Positions 17,704-27,340 are shown, numbered from the stretch's first letter. The stretch: 64,000 nucleotides of DNA from Bog-532 sp963742865 (GCA_963742865.1 CAVUNW010000016.1:385590-449589); one strand, 5' to 3'. A program made the numbers and translations. Notes: a model not told the origin generated them from the sequence alone.

Positions 17704-17851
17704 CCCTGTCCTCCCTGTCCCGCGGTCCCGGCTGCCCGGGCCGACGGCTGCTGAACGTACCCGGCCCCCGCCTGGTCAACCGGCCAAACCTCTGGTGCCG
17801 AACGGACGCAGCGAGGGCGATCCCCCCGCTACGTCCGTTAGGCGTTACAAA

Positions 17852-19456
17852 TCATCCCGCGGCCGGGCGCGCCGGCACCGTTTCCGGTACCGGTACCGGG
17901 CGGGAGCGGCGCGGGGTGAGAGCGAAGACCGTGCCGATGGCGCTGGCCAGGGCGACGGCGGCGGCGACCTTCATGCCCACCGACATCGAGGTGACAAAGG
18001 CGGAGTGCGCGGCGGTCACCAGATCGCCGCCGGCCGCGCCGCCGAGGCGCGCGCCGGTGAGGTTGGCGGCGGCGACCGAGCCGGTCACGGCGTGGCTGAC
18101 CGGGCCGGGCACGTGCGCGGTGGCCAGCGCGGCGCCGAGCCGGGAGCGGTAGACCGCGGCGGACAGGCTGCCGACGACCGCGACGCCGAGGGCGCCGCCG
18201 ACCTCGCGGATCGTGTCGTTGATCGCGCTGCCGGCGCCGGCCTGGTGCGCGGGCACCGTGGTCATGATGACGTTGCTGGCCGGGGCCATCACCAGCCCCA
18301 TGCCCGCGCCCATGATCGCGACGGCGACGGCGAGAGAGGGGTAGGCGGTGTGCACGCCCGCGGTGGAGAGGTCGAGCAGGCCCAGTCCCATCAGTGCCAT
18401 CCCGCCCGGCATGATCACCCGGTTGCCGAGCCGGGCCGCGATGAGCGGCGAGACCGGGGTGACGGCCGCCATGGCCAGCGCGAACGGCAGGGCGCGGAGC
18501 CCGGCGGACAGCGGGCTGTACCCCTGCACCAGCTGCAGGTACTGGGTGAGCACGAACAGGCTGCCGAACAGGGTGAAGAAGATGACGGTGACCGAGCCGG
18601 CCGCGGCGGAGAAGGCCCGCGAGGTGAACACGCGCAGGTCGATGAGCGGGCTGTCGCTGCGCAGCTCCCACCAGACGAAGGCGGCGAGCGCGGCCACGCC
18701 GGCGGCGGCCAGGCCGAGCGTCACCGGCGCGGTCCAGCCGCGGTCCGGCGCCTCGATGATCGCGTCGACGAGGGCGACCAGCGCGCCGGCCACCAGCACC
18801 ACGCCGGGGATGTCGAAGCGCCTGCGGCGGGGCTCGGCGGTCTCGGGCACGATGAGCACGACTCCGACGAGGGCGGCGGCCACCAGCGGAACGTTGATCA
18901 GGAAGACGCTGCCCCACCAGAAGTGGTCCAGCAGCAGGCCGCCGAGGGTCGGGCCGATCACGACGGCCGCGCCGGCCACGGCCGACCAGGCCGCGATGGC
19001 CTGCGCGCGCTCCTTCGGCGGGAACACGGCGTTCAGGATGGACAAGGTGGCTGGCATGACGAACGTGGCGCCGAGGCCCATCACGACGCGCGCGCCGATC
19101 AGCAGGCCGGTGCCGGACGCGAACGCCGCCACCGTGCTGCCCAGGGCGAAGACGGCCAGGCCCGCGATCAGGGAGCGCCGGCGGCCGAAGCGGTCGCCCA
19201 GCGCGCCGGCCGGGATGAGCAGCGCCGCGAAGCACAGGGTGTAGGAGTCGGTGATCCACTGCAGCGAGCTGGTCCCGGCGTGCAGCACGCGGGCCAGCGT
19301 CGGCAGCGCGGTGTTCAGGATGGTGTTGTCGATAACGACGATCAGCAGGCTCAGGCACAGCACGAGCAGGATGCGGCGGCGGCGCGGATGGCCCGCGGGC
19401 CACCGGGCGTCGGCCCGCCCACCCTGTGCCATCGGGCGGATGTCGGTGGTGGTCAT
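17852..19456 (-). CDS. MFS multidrug transporter, DHA2 (EmrB/QacA) family
   Basis: A 534-residue protein with about 14 hydrophobic segments. Motif A region is GALGDRFGRRRSLIAGLAVF (loop 2-3), with VIDNTILNTALPTL in the first helix and motif C-like VVIGPTLGGLLLDHFWWGSV. It should export toxic compounds with proton antiport at the cytoplasmic membrane. It is divergent from a TetR gene across an operator region, the usual pump/repressor arrangement. Confidence 0.92.
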   Translation of the reverse strand: MTTTDIRPMAQGGRADARWPAGHPRRRRILLVLCLSLLIVVIDNTILNTALPTLARVLHAGTSSLQWITDSYTLCFAALLIPAGALGDRFGRRRSLIAGLAVFALGSTVAAFASGTGLLIGARVVMGLGATFVMPATLSILNAVFPPKERAQAIAAWSAVAGAAVVIGPTLGGLLLDHFWWGSVFLINVPLVAAALVGVVLIVPETAEPRRRRFDIPGVVLVAGALVALVDAIIEAPDRGWTAPVTLGLAAAGVAALAAFVWWELRSDSPLIDLRVFTSRAFSAAAGSVTVIFFTLFGSLFVLTQYLQLVQGYSPLSAGLRALPFALAMAAVTPVSPLIAARLGNRVIMPGGMALMGLGLLDLSTAGVHTAYPSLAVAVAIMGAGMGLVMAPASNVIMTTVPAHQAGAGSAINDTIREVGGALGVAVVGSLSAAVYRSRLGAALATAHVPGPVSHAVTGSVAAANLTGARLGGAAGGDLVTAAHSAFVTSMSVGMKVAAAVALASAIGTVFALTPRRSRPVPVPETVPARPAAG

Positions 19457-19494
19457 CCCAGTTCTCCTTACGAGCGATTCCTTACGTTCGTTGC

Positions 19495-19536
19495 CTTACG
19501 GATGTAAGTATAAGCATATGAGCTAACGGATGTAAA
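19495..19536. promoter_or_regulatory. Probable TetR operators between pump and regulator
   Basis: CTTACGGATGTAAG (19495-19508, arms CTTAC/GTAAG) is followed 28 bp later by CTAACGGATGTAAA (19523-19536). Further TTACG units at 19468 and 19482 continue the pattern toward the pump gene. The spacing and symmetry suggest two repressor dimers covering both promoters. Confidence 0.6.
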
Positions 19537-19544
19537 CTGAGGGC

Positions 19545-20291
19545 ATGGCAAAAACGTCGGAGGAAATCCGGGCGCGGGGCACGGACCGGGACACGGCTGA
19601 AGAGGCCGGTCAGGGGGCCGCCGTGAAGGCGGGCCGCGATCCGGCGGCGGAACAGGGCCGGCGGCGGCGGAACGCCCGGGGACAAGGCGCCCGGCTGGCG
19701 GACGACATCGTGGCGGGCGCGCTCGCGCTGATCGAACGGACCGGCTCCGAAGAGGCCGTCACGCTGCGCGCGGTGGCACGGGAGATCGGTATCGCGGCCC
19801 CGTCCATCTACGCGCACTTCGCCGACCGGGACGCGATCCTGATGGCCGTGGTCCTGCGCGTCTTCGACGAGCTGCGCGAGGCGATCGAGCAGGGCACCGC
19901 CACGGCGGGCCCGGATCCGGTCCGCCGCCTGCTCGCGGGTTGCGAGGCCTACCTGGCCTACGGCCTGGAGCACCCGGCGCGCTACCGCGTGCTGTTCGCG
20001 CAGCGCGCCATGAGCCCGGAGGAGTACTGCAAGCCAGTCCCGCTGGGCCCGGACGGGCGCCCGATCATGGAGTTCGGCGCCGAGGCGTTCATGCTGCTCG
20101 TTCAGGCCATCGAGGACTGCGCAGCGGTGGGCGCCTCGGCCAGCACGGACGCCGTGGCCGACGCGACCGCTGTCTGGGTCGCGCTGCACGGCGCGGTCAC
20201 CCTCCGAACCACGCTGCCCGGTTTCCCCTGGCCCGGGTTGCCCGCGTTTGCCCGGCAGCTGGTCCTGCCGCTGGCCCGGGTGACCGGCTGA
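19545..20291 (+). CDS. TetR family regulator of the MFS pump
   Basis: A 248-residue TetR protein with a basic N-terminal extension of about 45 residues. The HTH (LRAVAREIGIAAPSIYAHFA) is near residues 77-96. The C-terminal part (LAYGLEHPARYRVLFAQR) matches the WHG-type ligand domain. Its divergent position with shared operators makes it the likely repressor of the DHA2 pump. Confidence 0.88.
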   Translation: MAKTSEEIRARGTDRDTAEEAGQGAAVKAGRDPAAEQGRRRRNARGQGARLADDIVAGALALIERTGSEEAVTLRAVAREIGIAAPSIYAHFADRDAILMAVVLRVFDELREAIEQGTATAGPDPVRRLLAGCEAYLAYGLEHPARYRVLFAQRAMSPEEYCKPVPLGPDGRPIMEFGAEAFMLLVQAIEDCAAVGASASTDAVADATAVWVALHGAVTLRTTLPGFPWPGLPAFARQLVLPLARVTG

Positions 20292-20371
20292 GACCGCGTT
20301 GACGCCCGGCCGGGCGGCCGGCCGTATACCCTCCTTCGGGTACGAGCCAGGCGACCCGGGGGACGGACTTG

Positions 20372-21637
20372 ATGGCGACGCGTGTGCGCGGGCTCCGCTG
20401 GCGCGCGCGCGGACGGCGGCTGCGCGGCATCCCCGCGGCCGCCTTGGCCGTGGCCTTCGCCGCGGGATGCGGAGCCGCCTCCGCCGATCAGGGCCGGGGC
20501 CCGGCGTCGCCCGCACATCCGGGCGGCAAGGCCACCGTCGTCGCGAGCCCGGCGGCTCCGGCGGGCCCGGCGGCTCCCGCGCCGGCGTCCTGCGCGGCCG
20601 CCGTCTTCAACCGGATGACCGAGGCGCAGCGCGTCGGCCAGCTGTTCCTCGTGGGGCTGGCCGGCGACCGGCTGGACCGGGCCACCGCCGCGGCGGTCAC
20701 CGCCCATCACTTCGGGTCGGTGCTGTTCGGCACGACCAGCCACGCCGGGCTGGCGGCCACGCGGGCCGCCGCGTTCGCCGTGCAGTCGCTCGCGTCCGGC
20801 CAGGCCACCGCGGGGGTGCGGTTCTTCGTGGCCGCGAACCAGGAGGGCGGCCAGGTTCAGCAGCTGCAGGGCACCGGTTTCGGGGCCATGCCCGCCGCGC
20901 TGGACCAGGGGCAGGTCACGCCGGGTACCCTCCAGCAGCTAGCCGCGTCCTGGGGACGGCAGCTCCGGGCGGCCGGCGTCAACCTCGACCTGGCCCCGGT
21001 GATGGACGTCGTGCCGGCGGGCACGGACCGGCAGAACGCGCCGATCGGCCTGCTGCAGCGCGAATTCGGCCACGACCCGGGCACGGTCGCCGCGCACGGG
21101 GTGGCCTTCGCGCGCGGGATGAGCCAGGCGGGCGTGGCCACGACGGCCAAGCACTTCCCCGGCCTGGGCCGGGTCCGCGGCAACACCGATTTCACCTCGG
21201 GCGTGGTGGATACCGTGACCACCCCGCAGGATTCCTACCTGCAGTCCTTCCGGGCGGCTATCGGTGCGGGCGTGCCGTTCGTCATGATCTCGCTGGCCAC
21301 TTATACCCGGATCGACCCGCACCACCTCGCGGTGTTCTCCGCCCGGGTGATGGGCACGATCCTGCGGCAGCAGCTGCACTTCGGGGGCGTCATCGTCTCG
21401 GACGACATGGGCGCGGCCTCGGCGGTGGGCGGGGTGTCCCCCGCGGCCCGGGCGATCGGCTTCCTCGCCGCGGGCGGGGACCTGATCACGACGGTGGCCG
21501 TCCCGGCGGCGAACGCGATGGACAGTGCCGTGCTGCAGCGGGCCGCGCAGGACGGGACGTTCCGCGGGCAGGTGCACGCGGCGGTGATGCGCGTGCTGGC
21601 GGCCAAGCAGGCGTACGGCCTGCTCCCCTGCCGCTAA
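20372..21637 (+). CDS. Glycoside hydrolase family 3 (NagZ-like) lipoprotein
   Basis: A 421-residue protein. The signal peptide ends in lipobox AAGC, predicting a lipid-anchored extracellular enzyme. The GH3 N-terminal barrel is visible: VGQLFLVGLAG, a substrate-binding NQEGGQVQQL, NLDLAPVMDV, KHFPGLGRVRGNTD (the region carrying the NagZ His/Asp pair) and GGVIVSDDMGA with the nucleophile Asp. Such enzymes release N-acetylglucosamine or related sugars from wall fragments. ATG 20372 is favoured over TTG 20369. Confidence 0.85.
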   Translation: MATRVRGLRWRARGRRLRGIPAAALAVAFAAGCGAASADQGRGPASPAHPGGKATVVASPAAPAGPAAPAPASCAAAVFNRMTEAQRVGQLFLVGLAGDRLDRATAAAVTAHHFGSVLFGTTSHAGLAATRAAAFAVQSLASGQATAGVRFFVAANQEGGQVQQLQGTGFGAMPAALDQGQVTPGTLQQLAASWGRQLRAAGVNLDLAPVMDVVPAGTDRQNAPIGLLQREFGHDPGTVAAHGVAFARGMSQAGVATTAKHFPGLGRVRGNTDFTSGVVDTVTTPQDSYLQSFRAAIGAGVPFVMISLATYTRIDPHHLAVFSARVMGTILRQQLHFGGVIVSDDMGAASAVGGVSPAARAIGFLAAGGDLITTVAVPAANAMDSAVLQRAAQDGTFRGQVHAAVMRVLAAKQAYGLLPCR

Positions 21638-21646
21638 GGTGCCCGC

Positions 21647-22493
21647 TCAGCCGGCGGCGGAGGTGAGCGCGGGCAGGTAGCCGAGCTCCTGGCCGGCCGT
21701 GGTCGGGTGGTAGGAGTCCCCGATCGGGAACGTGACCGAATAGAGCCAGCTCGGCGAGTCGCAGATCTCGTGACCGGCGAACTGGCCGCGGACGTCGGCG
21801 AAGACGTCGCCGTTGCGGGCCGCCGCGGCGGACAGCGCCCGGTCGAGCTGGTCGGCGCCCTGGTTGAGCGCGGTCCGCTTGGTGGTGCTCAGGCCGATGC
21901 ACCCCGCCGACCGGGACAGGTCGTAAAGGTCCGGGTAGCCCATGACGACGACCCTGGCGGCCGGCGCGTGCGCGCGGACGGCGTGCAGGGTGGCGTCCAG
22001 GCGGCCCGGCAGCGTGCCCGCGACGAAGGCCTCGGCGGACGAGATGGCGTGCAGGCACGCGCTGTCCCACTCGAGCACGCAGGTCTCCATGACATGAGAG
22101 AAGCCGGCGTCGTTGCCGCCGATCGTGACGCTGACCAGGGTGGTCCCGGCGTTCAGCGCCGCCAGCTGACCGCTGAGAACATCGGAGGTGCTGGCCCCGC
22201 TGCAGGCCGCCGAGACGAAGGACGCCGGGGCGTGATGGGCGGCCCACTGCCCGGGATAGGCGTTCGCGCTGCGCTCGCAGCTTCCGGACGAGCCGTAGTC
22301 GCCGGCTCCGGTGCCAGCCGAGTAGGAGTCGCCGAGAGCCACGTACCGGACGGGCGCCGCCGCGGCCAGCAGCGCGACGGCTGGCAGCGTGCGGGCCGCC
22401 GGGCGCTCCGGTGGTACCGGTCGCCACGGTCACCGTAGTCGCGGCCAGGGCAGCGGCGATGGCCGCACCAGCGAGCAGACGGGAACGGCGCAC
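21647..22493 (-). CDS. Secreted SGNH/GDSL hydrolase, apparent frameshift after the signal peptide
   Basis: The catalytic domain reads VALGDSYSAGTGAGDY (block I Ser), VTIGGNDAGF (block III Gly-x-Asn) and FPIGDSYHPTTAG (Asp-x-x-His), as in Streptomyces-type esterases and lipases. Three Cys pairs fit an exported fold. A good signal peptide starts at GTG 22493 (RRSRLLAGAAIAAALAATTV) but is in a different frame from the domain. The crossing must lie between about 22380 and 22415. No usable start exists in the domain frame upstream, so one base is probably missing or extra. Confidence 0.75.
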
Positions 22494-22518
22494 TCTTCAC
22501 TCCACGCGCGTACAGAAA

Positions 22519-22556
22519 GTGACAGGTAACGTACTTTTCATATATCAATCTGTCAC
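22519..22556. promoter_or_regulatory. Inverted repeat upstream of the SGNH gene
   Basis: GTGACAG-N24-CTGTCAC with an AT-rich spacer (CATATATCAAT) lies just upstream of the SGNH hydrolase start and downstream of litR. It could hold that gene's promoter and an operator. Confidence 0.4.
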
Positions 22557-22583
22557 GCGGGAGAAGGTGCCGCGCACAGAATG

Positions 22584-23483
22584 TTACTGGAGTGACCGAA
22601 CGGGACGGTCGGGGCGGCGGTCGGCCGGACGGCCGTTGGCGGGCGGGCTGGCCAGTGTGTCGACCGCTTCCCGCAGGCTGGTCAGGTGCTGGATCCCCGG
22701 AGGCGGCGGAACCTCCCAGCCGGGGCCGGCGGTGTAGCGCCGGACGGGATAAGGCATCAGGGCCCGCAGCACCTCCGCGTCGGCGGTGTCCGGGCGCTGC
22801 GCCCACAGCACGACCGCCCCGGGGGCGGTGTCCCGCACGGCCCGGACCAGGCTCGGCGTGGGCGTGGCGGCGCCCAGCATGCGGGCCGGTATCCGGTGCC
22901 CGGCCAGCGCCGCCGACAGCGCGGCGAGCGGGAGCGTGTGGTGCTCGTCCGCCACGCAGGCGAGCAGGACCAGCGGGGCGTCCGGGGAGACCGGCGGCCG
23001 CGGCACGCGGTGCAGCGCGCCCAGCACCGCCCACGACAGCGCGTGCTCGATGTCCACGCAGTCGGGATCAATGCGCTGGTCCGCGTCGACGGCCTGGAGG
23101 ACGGGCCGGCACACCTCTTCCCAGGCGTCGACCACGCCCCGGCGCGACAGCACGCTGTCCAGCACGATCCGGGACCGTTCGGCGTCGGGCACCCGCGCCG
23201 CCGCGACGAGGTCCGCGACGTCCCGTTCGGCGGAAACCGGCTCCGAATCGCCGGCCTGCACCGTGCGCGCGGCCTCGGACGCGAGCATGCCCAGGCCGAT
23301 CAGGTCGAGCATGCGTCGCAGCCGCGCGACGTCCTCCTCACCGTACCGGCGGTACCGGCCGGGCTCCGAGCCCTGCGGCCCGATGCCGTACCGGCGGTGC
23401 CACGAGCGGAGCGTCGACTCGGCGATGCCGAGATGCCGCGCCACCTGCCCGGCGGTCCACGCTGACCCTGCTGATGATCCCAT
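22584..23483 (-). CDS. litR: LitR/CarH-type MerR regulator with B12-binding domain
   Basis: A 299-residue regulator. Residues 8-75 are a MerR HTH (AGQVARHLGIAESTLRSWHR, GRYRRYGEEDVARLRRML). Residues about 100-160 form the helical bundle with IEHALSW (Glu146-His147), and about 170-280 the Rossmann-like cobalamin domain with DEHHTLPLAAL (179-189). In LitR/CarH proteins adenosylcobalamin bound here is cleaved by light, freeing promoters of carotenoid genes. As last gene of the crt operon it probably feeds back on it. Which of the conserved cobalt-ligand His is used cannot be told from sequence alone. Confidence 0.85.
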   Translation of the reverse strand: MGSSAGSAWTAGQVARHLGIAESTLRSWHRRYGIGPQGSEPGRYRRYGEEDVARLRRMLDLIGLGMLASEAARTVQAGDSEPVSAERDVADLVAAARVPDAERSRIVLDSVLSRRGVVDAWEEVCRPVLQAVDADQRIDPDCVDIEHALSWAVLGALHRVPRPPVSPDAPLVLLACVADEHHTLPLAALSAALAGHRIPARMLGAATPTPSLVRAVRDTAPGAVVLWAQRPDTADAEVLRALMPYPVRRYTAGPGWEVPPPPGIQHLTSLREAVDTLASPPANGRPADRRPDRPVRSLQ

Positions 23484-23489
23484 TCCGCC

Positions 23490-24521
23490 TCACATCGACC
23501 GCAACTGGTACCGGCGCTCGGCGTAGGCCAGATCATCCCGCCACAAGCGGGCCGCAGCGCGCCGCATGACCGGCCGCAATGCCGGCGCCATGGCCCGGGC
23601 GAGCGCAAACCCCGGTCGCCCGGAGTCTGCCACCACCGCCTCGATGACCGCAGTCCGGGGGCGGCCATCGGTCCCGCGGCCGCGCGGTGTGGCGTGCGTC
23701 TCCACCACGCTGCCCGCTCCCTCACCCTCGGTGATCCGCATGACCACGGTCCGCGGCTCAGGGCAGGTGAACTCGGCCTGGACTGGCGCCCCGAGGCCGG
23801 GCGCCACCCGGAATGTCACCGAGACCACGAAACGGTCGTCCTCGTTGGCCACGTCCACCTCGCCGGGCGCGGACAGCACGGAGAGCCGGCTGAACGAGTA
23901 CGGGTGGAACCAGGCGCCGTGCCAGGGATCGAGCCGGTTGGCCACGATGTCGGCCGGCTCGCACACCCCGGTCAGGGTGGCCACCGAATCGACGCTGGAT
24001 TCCCGCGGCGGCCGTCCGGGCACGACCGGGGCCGGCCGCGGTTCCTCGCCGCCCGCCACGTCCAGCCGGACCCACGCCAGCACCCCGTCGTCATGCACGG
24101 GCAGCGGATGCCAGCCGCCCCCGCGGCCGGGGCCGACCCTCAGCCCGTGCCAGCGGCAGACCAGCGCGCCGCCGTCGACCGCGGCCAGCGCCATCGGCGC
24201 ACCCAGATGCGGGCAGGCCCCGGGGCCGGCGACCAGGCCGCCGTCGGTGTCCCGCCAGGCCACCACCTCGGCCCCGGCCACCGTGGTCCCGAACGGGCGA
24301 TCGCCGCGGATCTGGCGGCTGGCGGCCAGGACGAACCAGTTACCGGACGGCCGGGCCTGCGCGCGCTTGACCGCCGCGTCGATCAGGGCCGGGCGGGCGC
24401 CGACGTAGGTGGGCTGCTGGGCGGCCCATTGCGAACGGGGCAGCGGGCGCAGCGGCCAGTTCGGCGGCCAGTTCGGCGGCCACCGCCGGGCGAGACGGCC
24501 TCTGGCGTTCGACGTGCTCAC
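23490..24521 (-). CDS. Rieske [2Fe-2S] oxygenase-like protein (DUF5914) of the carotenoid cluster
   Basis: A 343-residue protein whose GTG start at 24521 overlaps the crtU stop as GTGA. The Rieske cluster motif is CPH (103-105) and CRWH (122-125), giving Cys-x-His-x16-Cys-x2-His. The C-terminal part (NRLDPWHGAWFHPYSFSRL) resembles the DUF5914 domain of Streptomyces carotenoid clusters. It may hydroxylate or otherwise oxidise the carotenoid or supply electrons to CrtU. The exact reaction is not established to my knowledge. Confidence 0.75.
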   Translation of the reverse strand: MSTSNARGRLARRWPPNWPPNWPLRPLPRSQWAAQQPTYVGARPALIDAAVKRAQARPSGNWFVLAASRQIRGDRPFGTTVAGAEVVAWRDTDGGLVAGPGACPHLGAPMALAAVDGGALVCRWHGLRVGPGRGGGWHPLPVHDDGVLAWVRLDVAGGEEPRPAPVVPGRPPRESSVDSVATLTGVCEPADIVANRLDPWHGAWFHPYSFSRLSVLSAPGEVDVANEDDRFVVSVTFRVAPGLGAPVQAEFTCPEPRTVVMRITEGEGAGSVVETHATPRGRGTDGRPRTAVIEAVVADSGRPGFALARAMAPALRPVMRRAAARLWRDDLAYAERRYQLRSM

Positions 24522-26164
24522 CTGCGCACCCCTTCCGTTTCCCGCGGCTGCGGTCGCTGGTCTGCCCGGGGTTTCTCCCGGGCCTGGCCGGGTCGCTGGC
24601 CTGCCCGGGGTTTCTCGCGAGCGTGGCCGGCGAGCCAGCGCAGGGGGGCCACCCGCCCCCGGGTCGGCACGGAGTACACCGTATGGCCGGCCAGCCCCCA
24701 CCGGGCCAGCAGGCAGTTCGCCGCGTGCCAGCCGGTGCTGGCCGCCCGCTCCATCAGCGCCACCGGCAGGTCGATGCGGATGCCGTCGCCGGCCAGCACC
24801 AGCCCCGGCACCGGGGTGAGCACCTTCGGGCGGCGGGCGAAGTCGCCCACCCCGAGCAGCGGGCAGTCCTCCCGCCACAACTCCGCGGCGGCGGCGACCC
24901 GGGCCGCGCCGGTCTCCGGGTATAGCGCGTGCAGCCGCTCGATCATCCGCTTGGCCACGCCCGGTTCACGGGGCGCGGCGTAGGCGTGCAGTTCGACCAC
25001 AGAGCCGTGCTGGCGCCGGGCCCAGTTCCGGGCCTCCCGGTCGTACCGGTCCAGCACGCTGATGTTGTCCAGCGGGTCGAGGCCACCGGTGGCCAGGAAC
25101 GCCGGGCGGCTCGCGTCCACCGGACGGTCCAGCCACAGCCGCTGCACCAGGAACGGCGGCGCGGTGCGCAGCCCGGCGACGCGATCGCGCCAGTCCGCGC
25201 CGGCCGGATCTGCTGAGCCCGCGAGATCGGGTGACCCGCCGACGATGGCCCGGAGCCCGGCCACGTCGGTGGCCAGGACCACCGCGTCCGCGTCGAGCCG
25301 CGCGCCGCTCCGGGTCTGCACGCCGAACCGCCGCGGCCCGCCGCGCCGCACCTCGGTGATCTCGGTCCCGGTCCGGAAGGTCACGCCGCGCGCCGTCAGG
25401 TAACCGCGCAGCGGGTCCCACAGGGCGGTGCCGAAGCCGGCGTCGGGCACGTCGAAGACCAGGCCCTCGCTGGAGCCCAGGAAGTAGATGTGGAACATGG
25501 TGGCCAGCTCGGCCGCGGACATCTGGCCCGGCGGGGCGAAGAAGCTGCGCGAGAAGACCTCGAACGCCAGGTGCCGGGCCGCCGCCGGGAAGTTGATGCG
25601 GCGCAGGAACGTCTCGGCGTCAACGTTGTCGAGCTGCTCGTAGATGCCCGGCACCGACACGGCGGCCAGCGGGGCGGCCGCGGCCGCATCCAGGGCAAGC
25701 AGATCCCGGGGCCGGAACGTGGGGCTGCGCAGGGCGAAGACCAGCGCGTTCCACGGCGGGGTGCGCGGCAGGCCGCGGAAACTGTCCCGCCGGCCGGTCG
25801 CGTCGACCAGCGGATAATCCGTCAGCGGGACCAGCCGGTCCAGGCCCGGGTCGGCCCGGCGGAGCAGCGCGCGGAGGTTGTAGTACTGGCGGAAGAAGGC
25901 GTGGAACCCGCGGCTCATCGGCAAGCCCGGCACGTCGGCTCTGTCCCCCGTCCAGCCGCCCACTCGGCCGCCGAGGTACGGTTCGCGCTCGGCGACCGTG
26001 ACCTGGACCCCGCGCTCGGCCAGCCCGGTCGCGGCGGCCAGGCCCGCGATGCCGGCCCCGACGACGACCGCGTGCGGCCGCCAGGGCAGTACGCTCGCGC
26101 TCGGCGCGCCGTCCGGGGCCCGGTGCCGTACGGCCCGCCGGTCCCGGCCGCCCGCCGCGTTCAT
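24518..26164 (-). CDS. crtU: CrtU-like FAD-dependent carotene desaturase/methyltransferase (isorenieratene synthase type)
   Basis: A 548-residue flavoprotein: FAD-binding VVVGAGIAGLAAATGLAERG at about 33-52, then GGRVGGW, SRGFHAFFRQYYNLR, SFFAPPGQMSAAELATMFHIYFLG and a C-terminal FAD segment LVLAGDGIRIDLPVALMERA. These are the marks of CrtU proteins that turn beta-ionone rings into aromatic rings. The ATG at 26164 overlaps the crtT stop as ATGA. The last 45 residues are a Gly/Arg/Pro-rich tail (repeats of REKPRA). Confidence 0.85.
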   Translation of the reverse strand: MNAAGGRDRRAVRHRAPDGAPSASVLPWRPHAVVVGAGIAGLAAATGLAERGVQVTVAEREPYLGGRVGGWTGDRADVPGLPMSRGFHAFFRQYYNLRALLRRADPGLDRLVPLTDYPLVDATGRRDSFRGLPRTPPWNALVFALRSPTFRPRDLLALDAAAAAPLAAVSVPGIYEQLDNVDAETFLRRINFPAAARHLAFEVFSRSFFAPPGQMSAAELATMFHIYFLGSSEGLVFDVPDAGFGTALWDPLRGYLTARGVTFRTGTEITEVRRGGPRRFGVQTRSGARLDADAVVLATDVAGLRAIVGGSPDLAGSADPAGADWRDRVAGLRTAPPFLVQRLWLDRPVDASRPAFLATGGLDPLDNISVLDRYDREARNWARRQHGSVVELHAYAAPREPGVAKRMIERLHALYPETGAARVAAAAELWREDCPLLGVGDFARRPKVLTPVPGLVLAGDGIRIDLPVALMERAASTGWHAANCLLARWGLAGHTVYSVPTRGRVAPLRWLAGHAREKPRAGQRPGQAREKPRADQRPQPRETEGVRR

Positions 26165-26966
26165 CCGGTCTCCTCGCCGTCCGGGGCGCGCTGGCGCGGT
26201 CCGGCGCGCTGGCGCGGTCCGGCGCGCTGGCGCGGTCCGTGGCGCGGTCCGGCGCGCTGGCCAGGAAGGTGTGCACCACGTCGCGCTGCCAGCCGGTCAT
26301 CGTCTCGCTGTGCACCGCGGCGAACCCGGCCTTGCGGAGCCGCCGCCGGAAGCGCCGGACGCCGTCGAAGGCGGCCACACTGCGCCACAGGTAGCGGTAC
26401 AGGGTGGCGTCGCCGGTGGCCAGCCGGCCGGACGGGATGATCACGCTCCAGCACACCGCGTTCCACATCGCGCGGGCGCGGAGCGAGTCGCGCACCGAGT
26501 ACTCGTGCACCGCCAGCGTGCCGCCCGGCCGCAGCAGCCCGCGCAGCGCGCGCAGCTGAGCGTCGGGGTCGGCGAGGTTGCGGATGAGGTAGGCGGCCAG
26601 GATCCCGTCGAACGGCCCGCGGACCCCGGCTTCGGCCAGGTCCTCGACCCGCGCGTGCACGAACCGCACGGACGGCGGCCAGGGCTTCGCCCGCGCCTGC
26701 GCCAGCATCTGCGCCGAGGCGTCGATCGCGACGATCTCCGCGTGCGGCGCGGCGGTCAGCAGGGCCGCCGTGGACGCGCCCGTGCCGCAGCCGGCGTCGA
26801 GCAGGCGCAGTCCCCGGCCGTCGGCGGGCAGCCGCATCCGCCGGGCTGACAGCCGCAGGTGCGCGTGATAGCCCGGGTTGGCGCCCACCAGCCGGTCGTA
26901 GGCCGCGGCCCCGGCGTCGAAGGCGGCCGGGACCTCCTCGCGCCGCAATCCGGCGTCGGTTGTCAC
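26161..26966 (-). CDS. crtT: CrtT-like SAM-dependent methyltransferase
   Basis: A class I methyltransferase, GTG start at 26966 overlapping the crtYd stop. SAM motif I is LLDAGCGTGASTAALL near residue 54, followed by EIVAIDASAQML and FDGILAAYLIRNLAD. After the domain come 18-bp repeats encoding ASAPDR. In the crt operons of Streptomyces a similar protein sits beside crtU. As given, the frame runs past the expected stop into crtU (to 25620). A 1-2 base shift in a CCCC run near 26195 would restore a stop at 26161 with ATGA coupling to crtU. Confidence 0.75.
26185..26260. repeat. 18-bp tandem repeat inside the crtT 3' end
   Basis: GGCGCGCTGGCGCGGTCC is present in three perfect copies (26185-26238) and a shortened fourth to about 26260. 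On the coding strand it encodes a six-residue repeat (ASAPDR). Such repeats favour slippage and may explain the local frame problem. Confidence 0.75.
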
Positions 26967-27340
26967 CGCAGGTCTCCCTTCAGATCAGGGGCAGAGCGCC
27001 GGCGGCCCTGGGCGGCCCGGCGGCCCTGGTGTCCTTGGTGTCCTTGGCGTTCCCACAGCAGCAGGGCCACCGTGACCAGGGCGAACCCGAACAGGAAGTC
27101 CTCGACCGGGATGTCCCAGGGAAACCGCAGGCCGGTCATCGGCCGCGGCGCGTACTCCACCACCGGCGCGGACAGTTTGGTCAGCCAGCCGTCGACCAGG
27201 ATCTGGAAGGTGAACACGATGGCCATGGCCACCCAGTAGCTGGGACGGCGGAACAATCCGGTCCGCAGGAAGGCCAGTTCCCAGGCCGCGACGGCGGCCA
27301 CCGCGAGGACCGCAGGCAGCGTGTACCCGAGGCCGGTCAT
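26963..27340 (-). CDS. crtYd: Lycopene cyclase subunit CrtYd
   Basis: A 125-residue membrane protein matching the C-terminal half of heterodimeric lycopene beta-cyclases: three hydrophobic segments, WVAMAIVFTFQILVDGWLTK, EYAPRPMTG and the signature FPWDIPVEDFLFGFALV. With CrtYc it should close beta-ionone rings on lycopene in the membrane. The ATG at 27340 lacks a strong ribosome site, and the frame is continuous with crtYc upstream, so a fused protein is possible. Confidence 0.75.
   Translation of the reverse strand: MTGLGYTLPAVLAVAAVAAWELAFLRTGLFRRPSYWVAMAIVFTFQILVDGWLTKLSAPVVEYAPRPMTGLRFPWDIPVEDFLFGFALVTVALLLWERQGHQGHQGRRAAQGRRRSAPDLKGDLR

Noticed and set aside
25620..26160. CrtT as a 448-residue protein extending through crtU
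   Set aside because: The extra part is an Arg/Gly-rich shadow of crtU; a stop with ATGA overlap exists at 26161 in the neighbouring frame.
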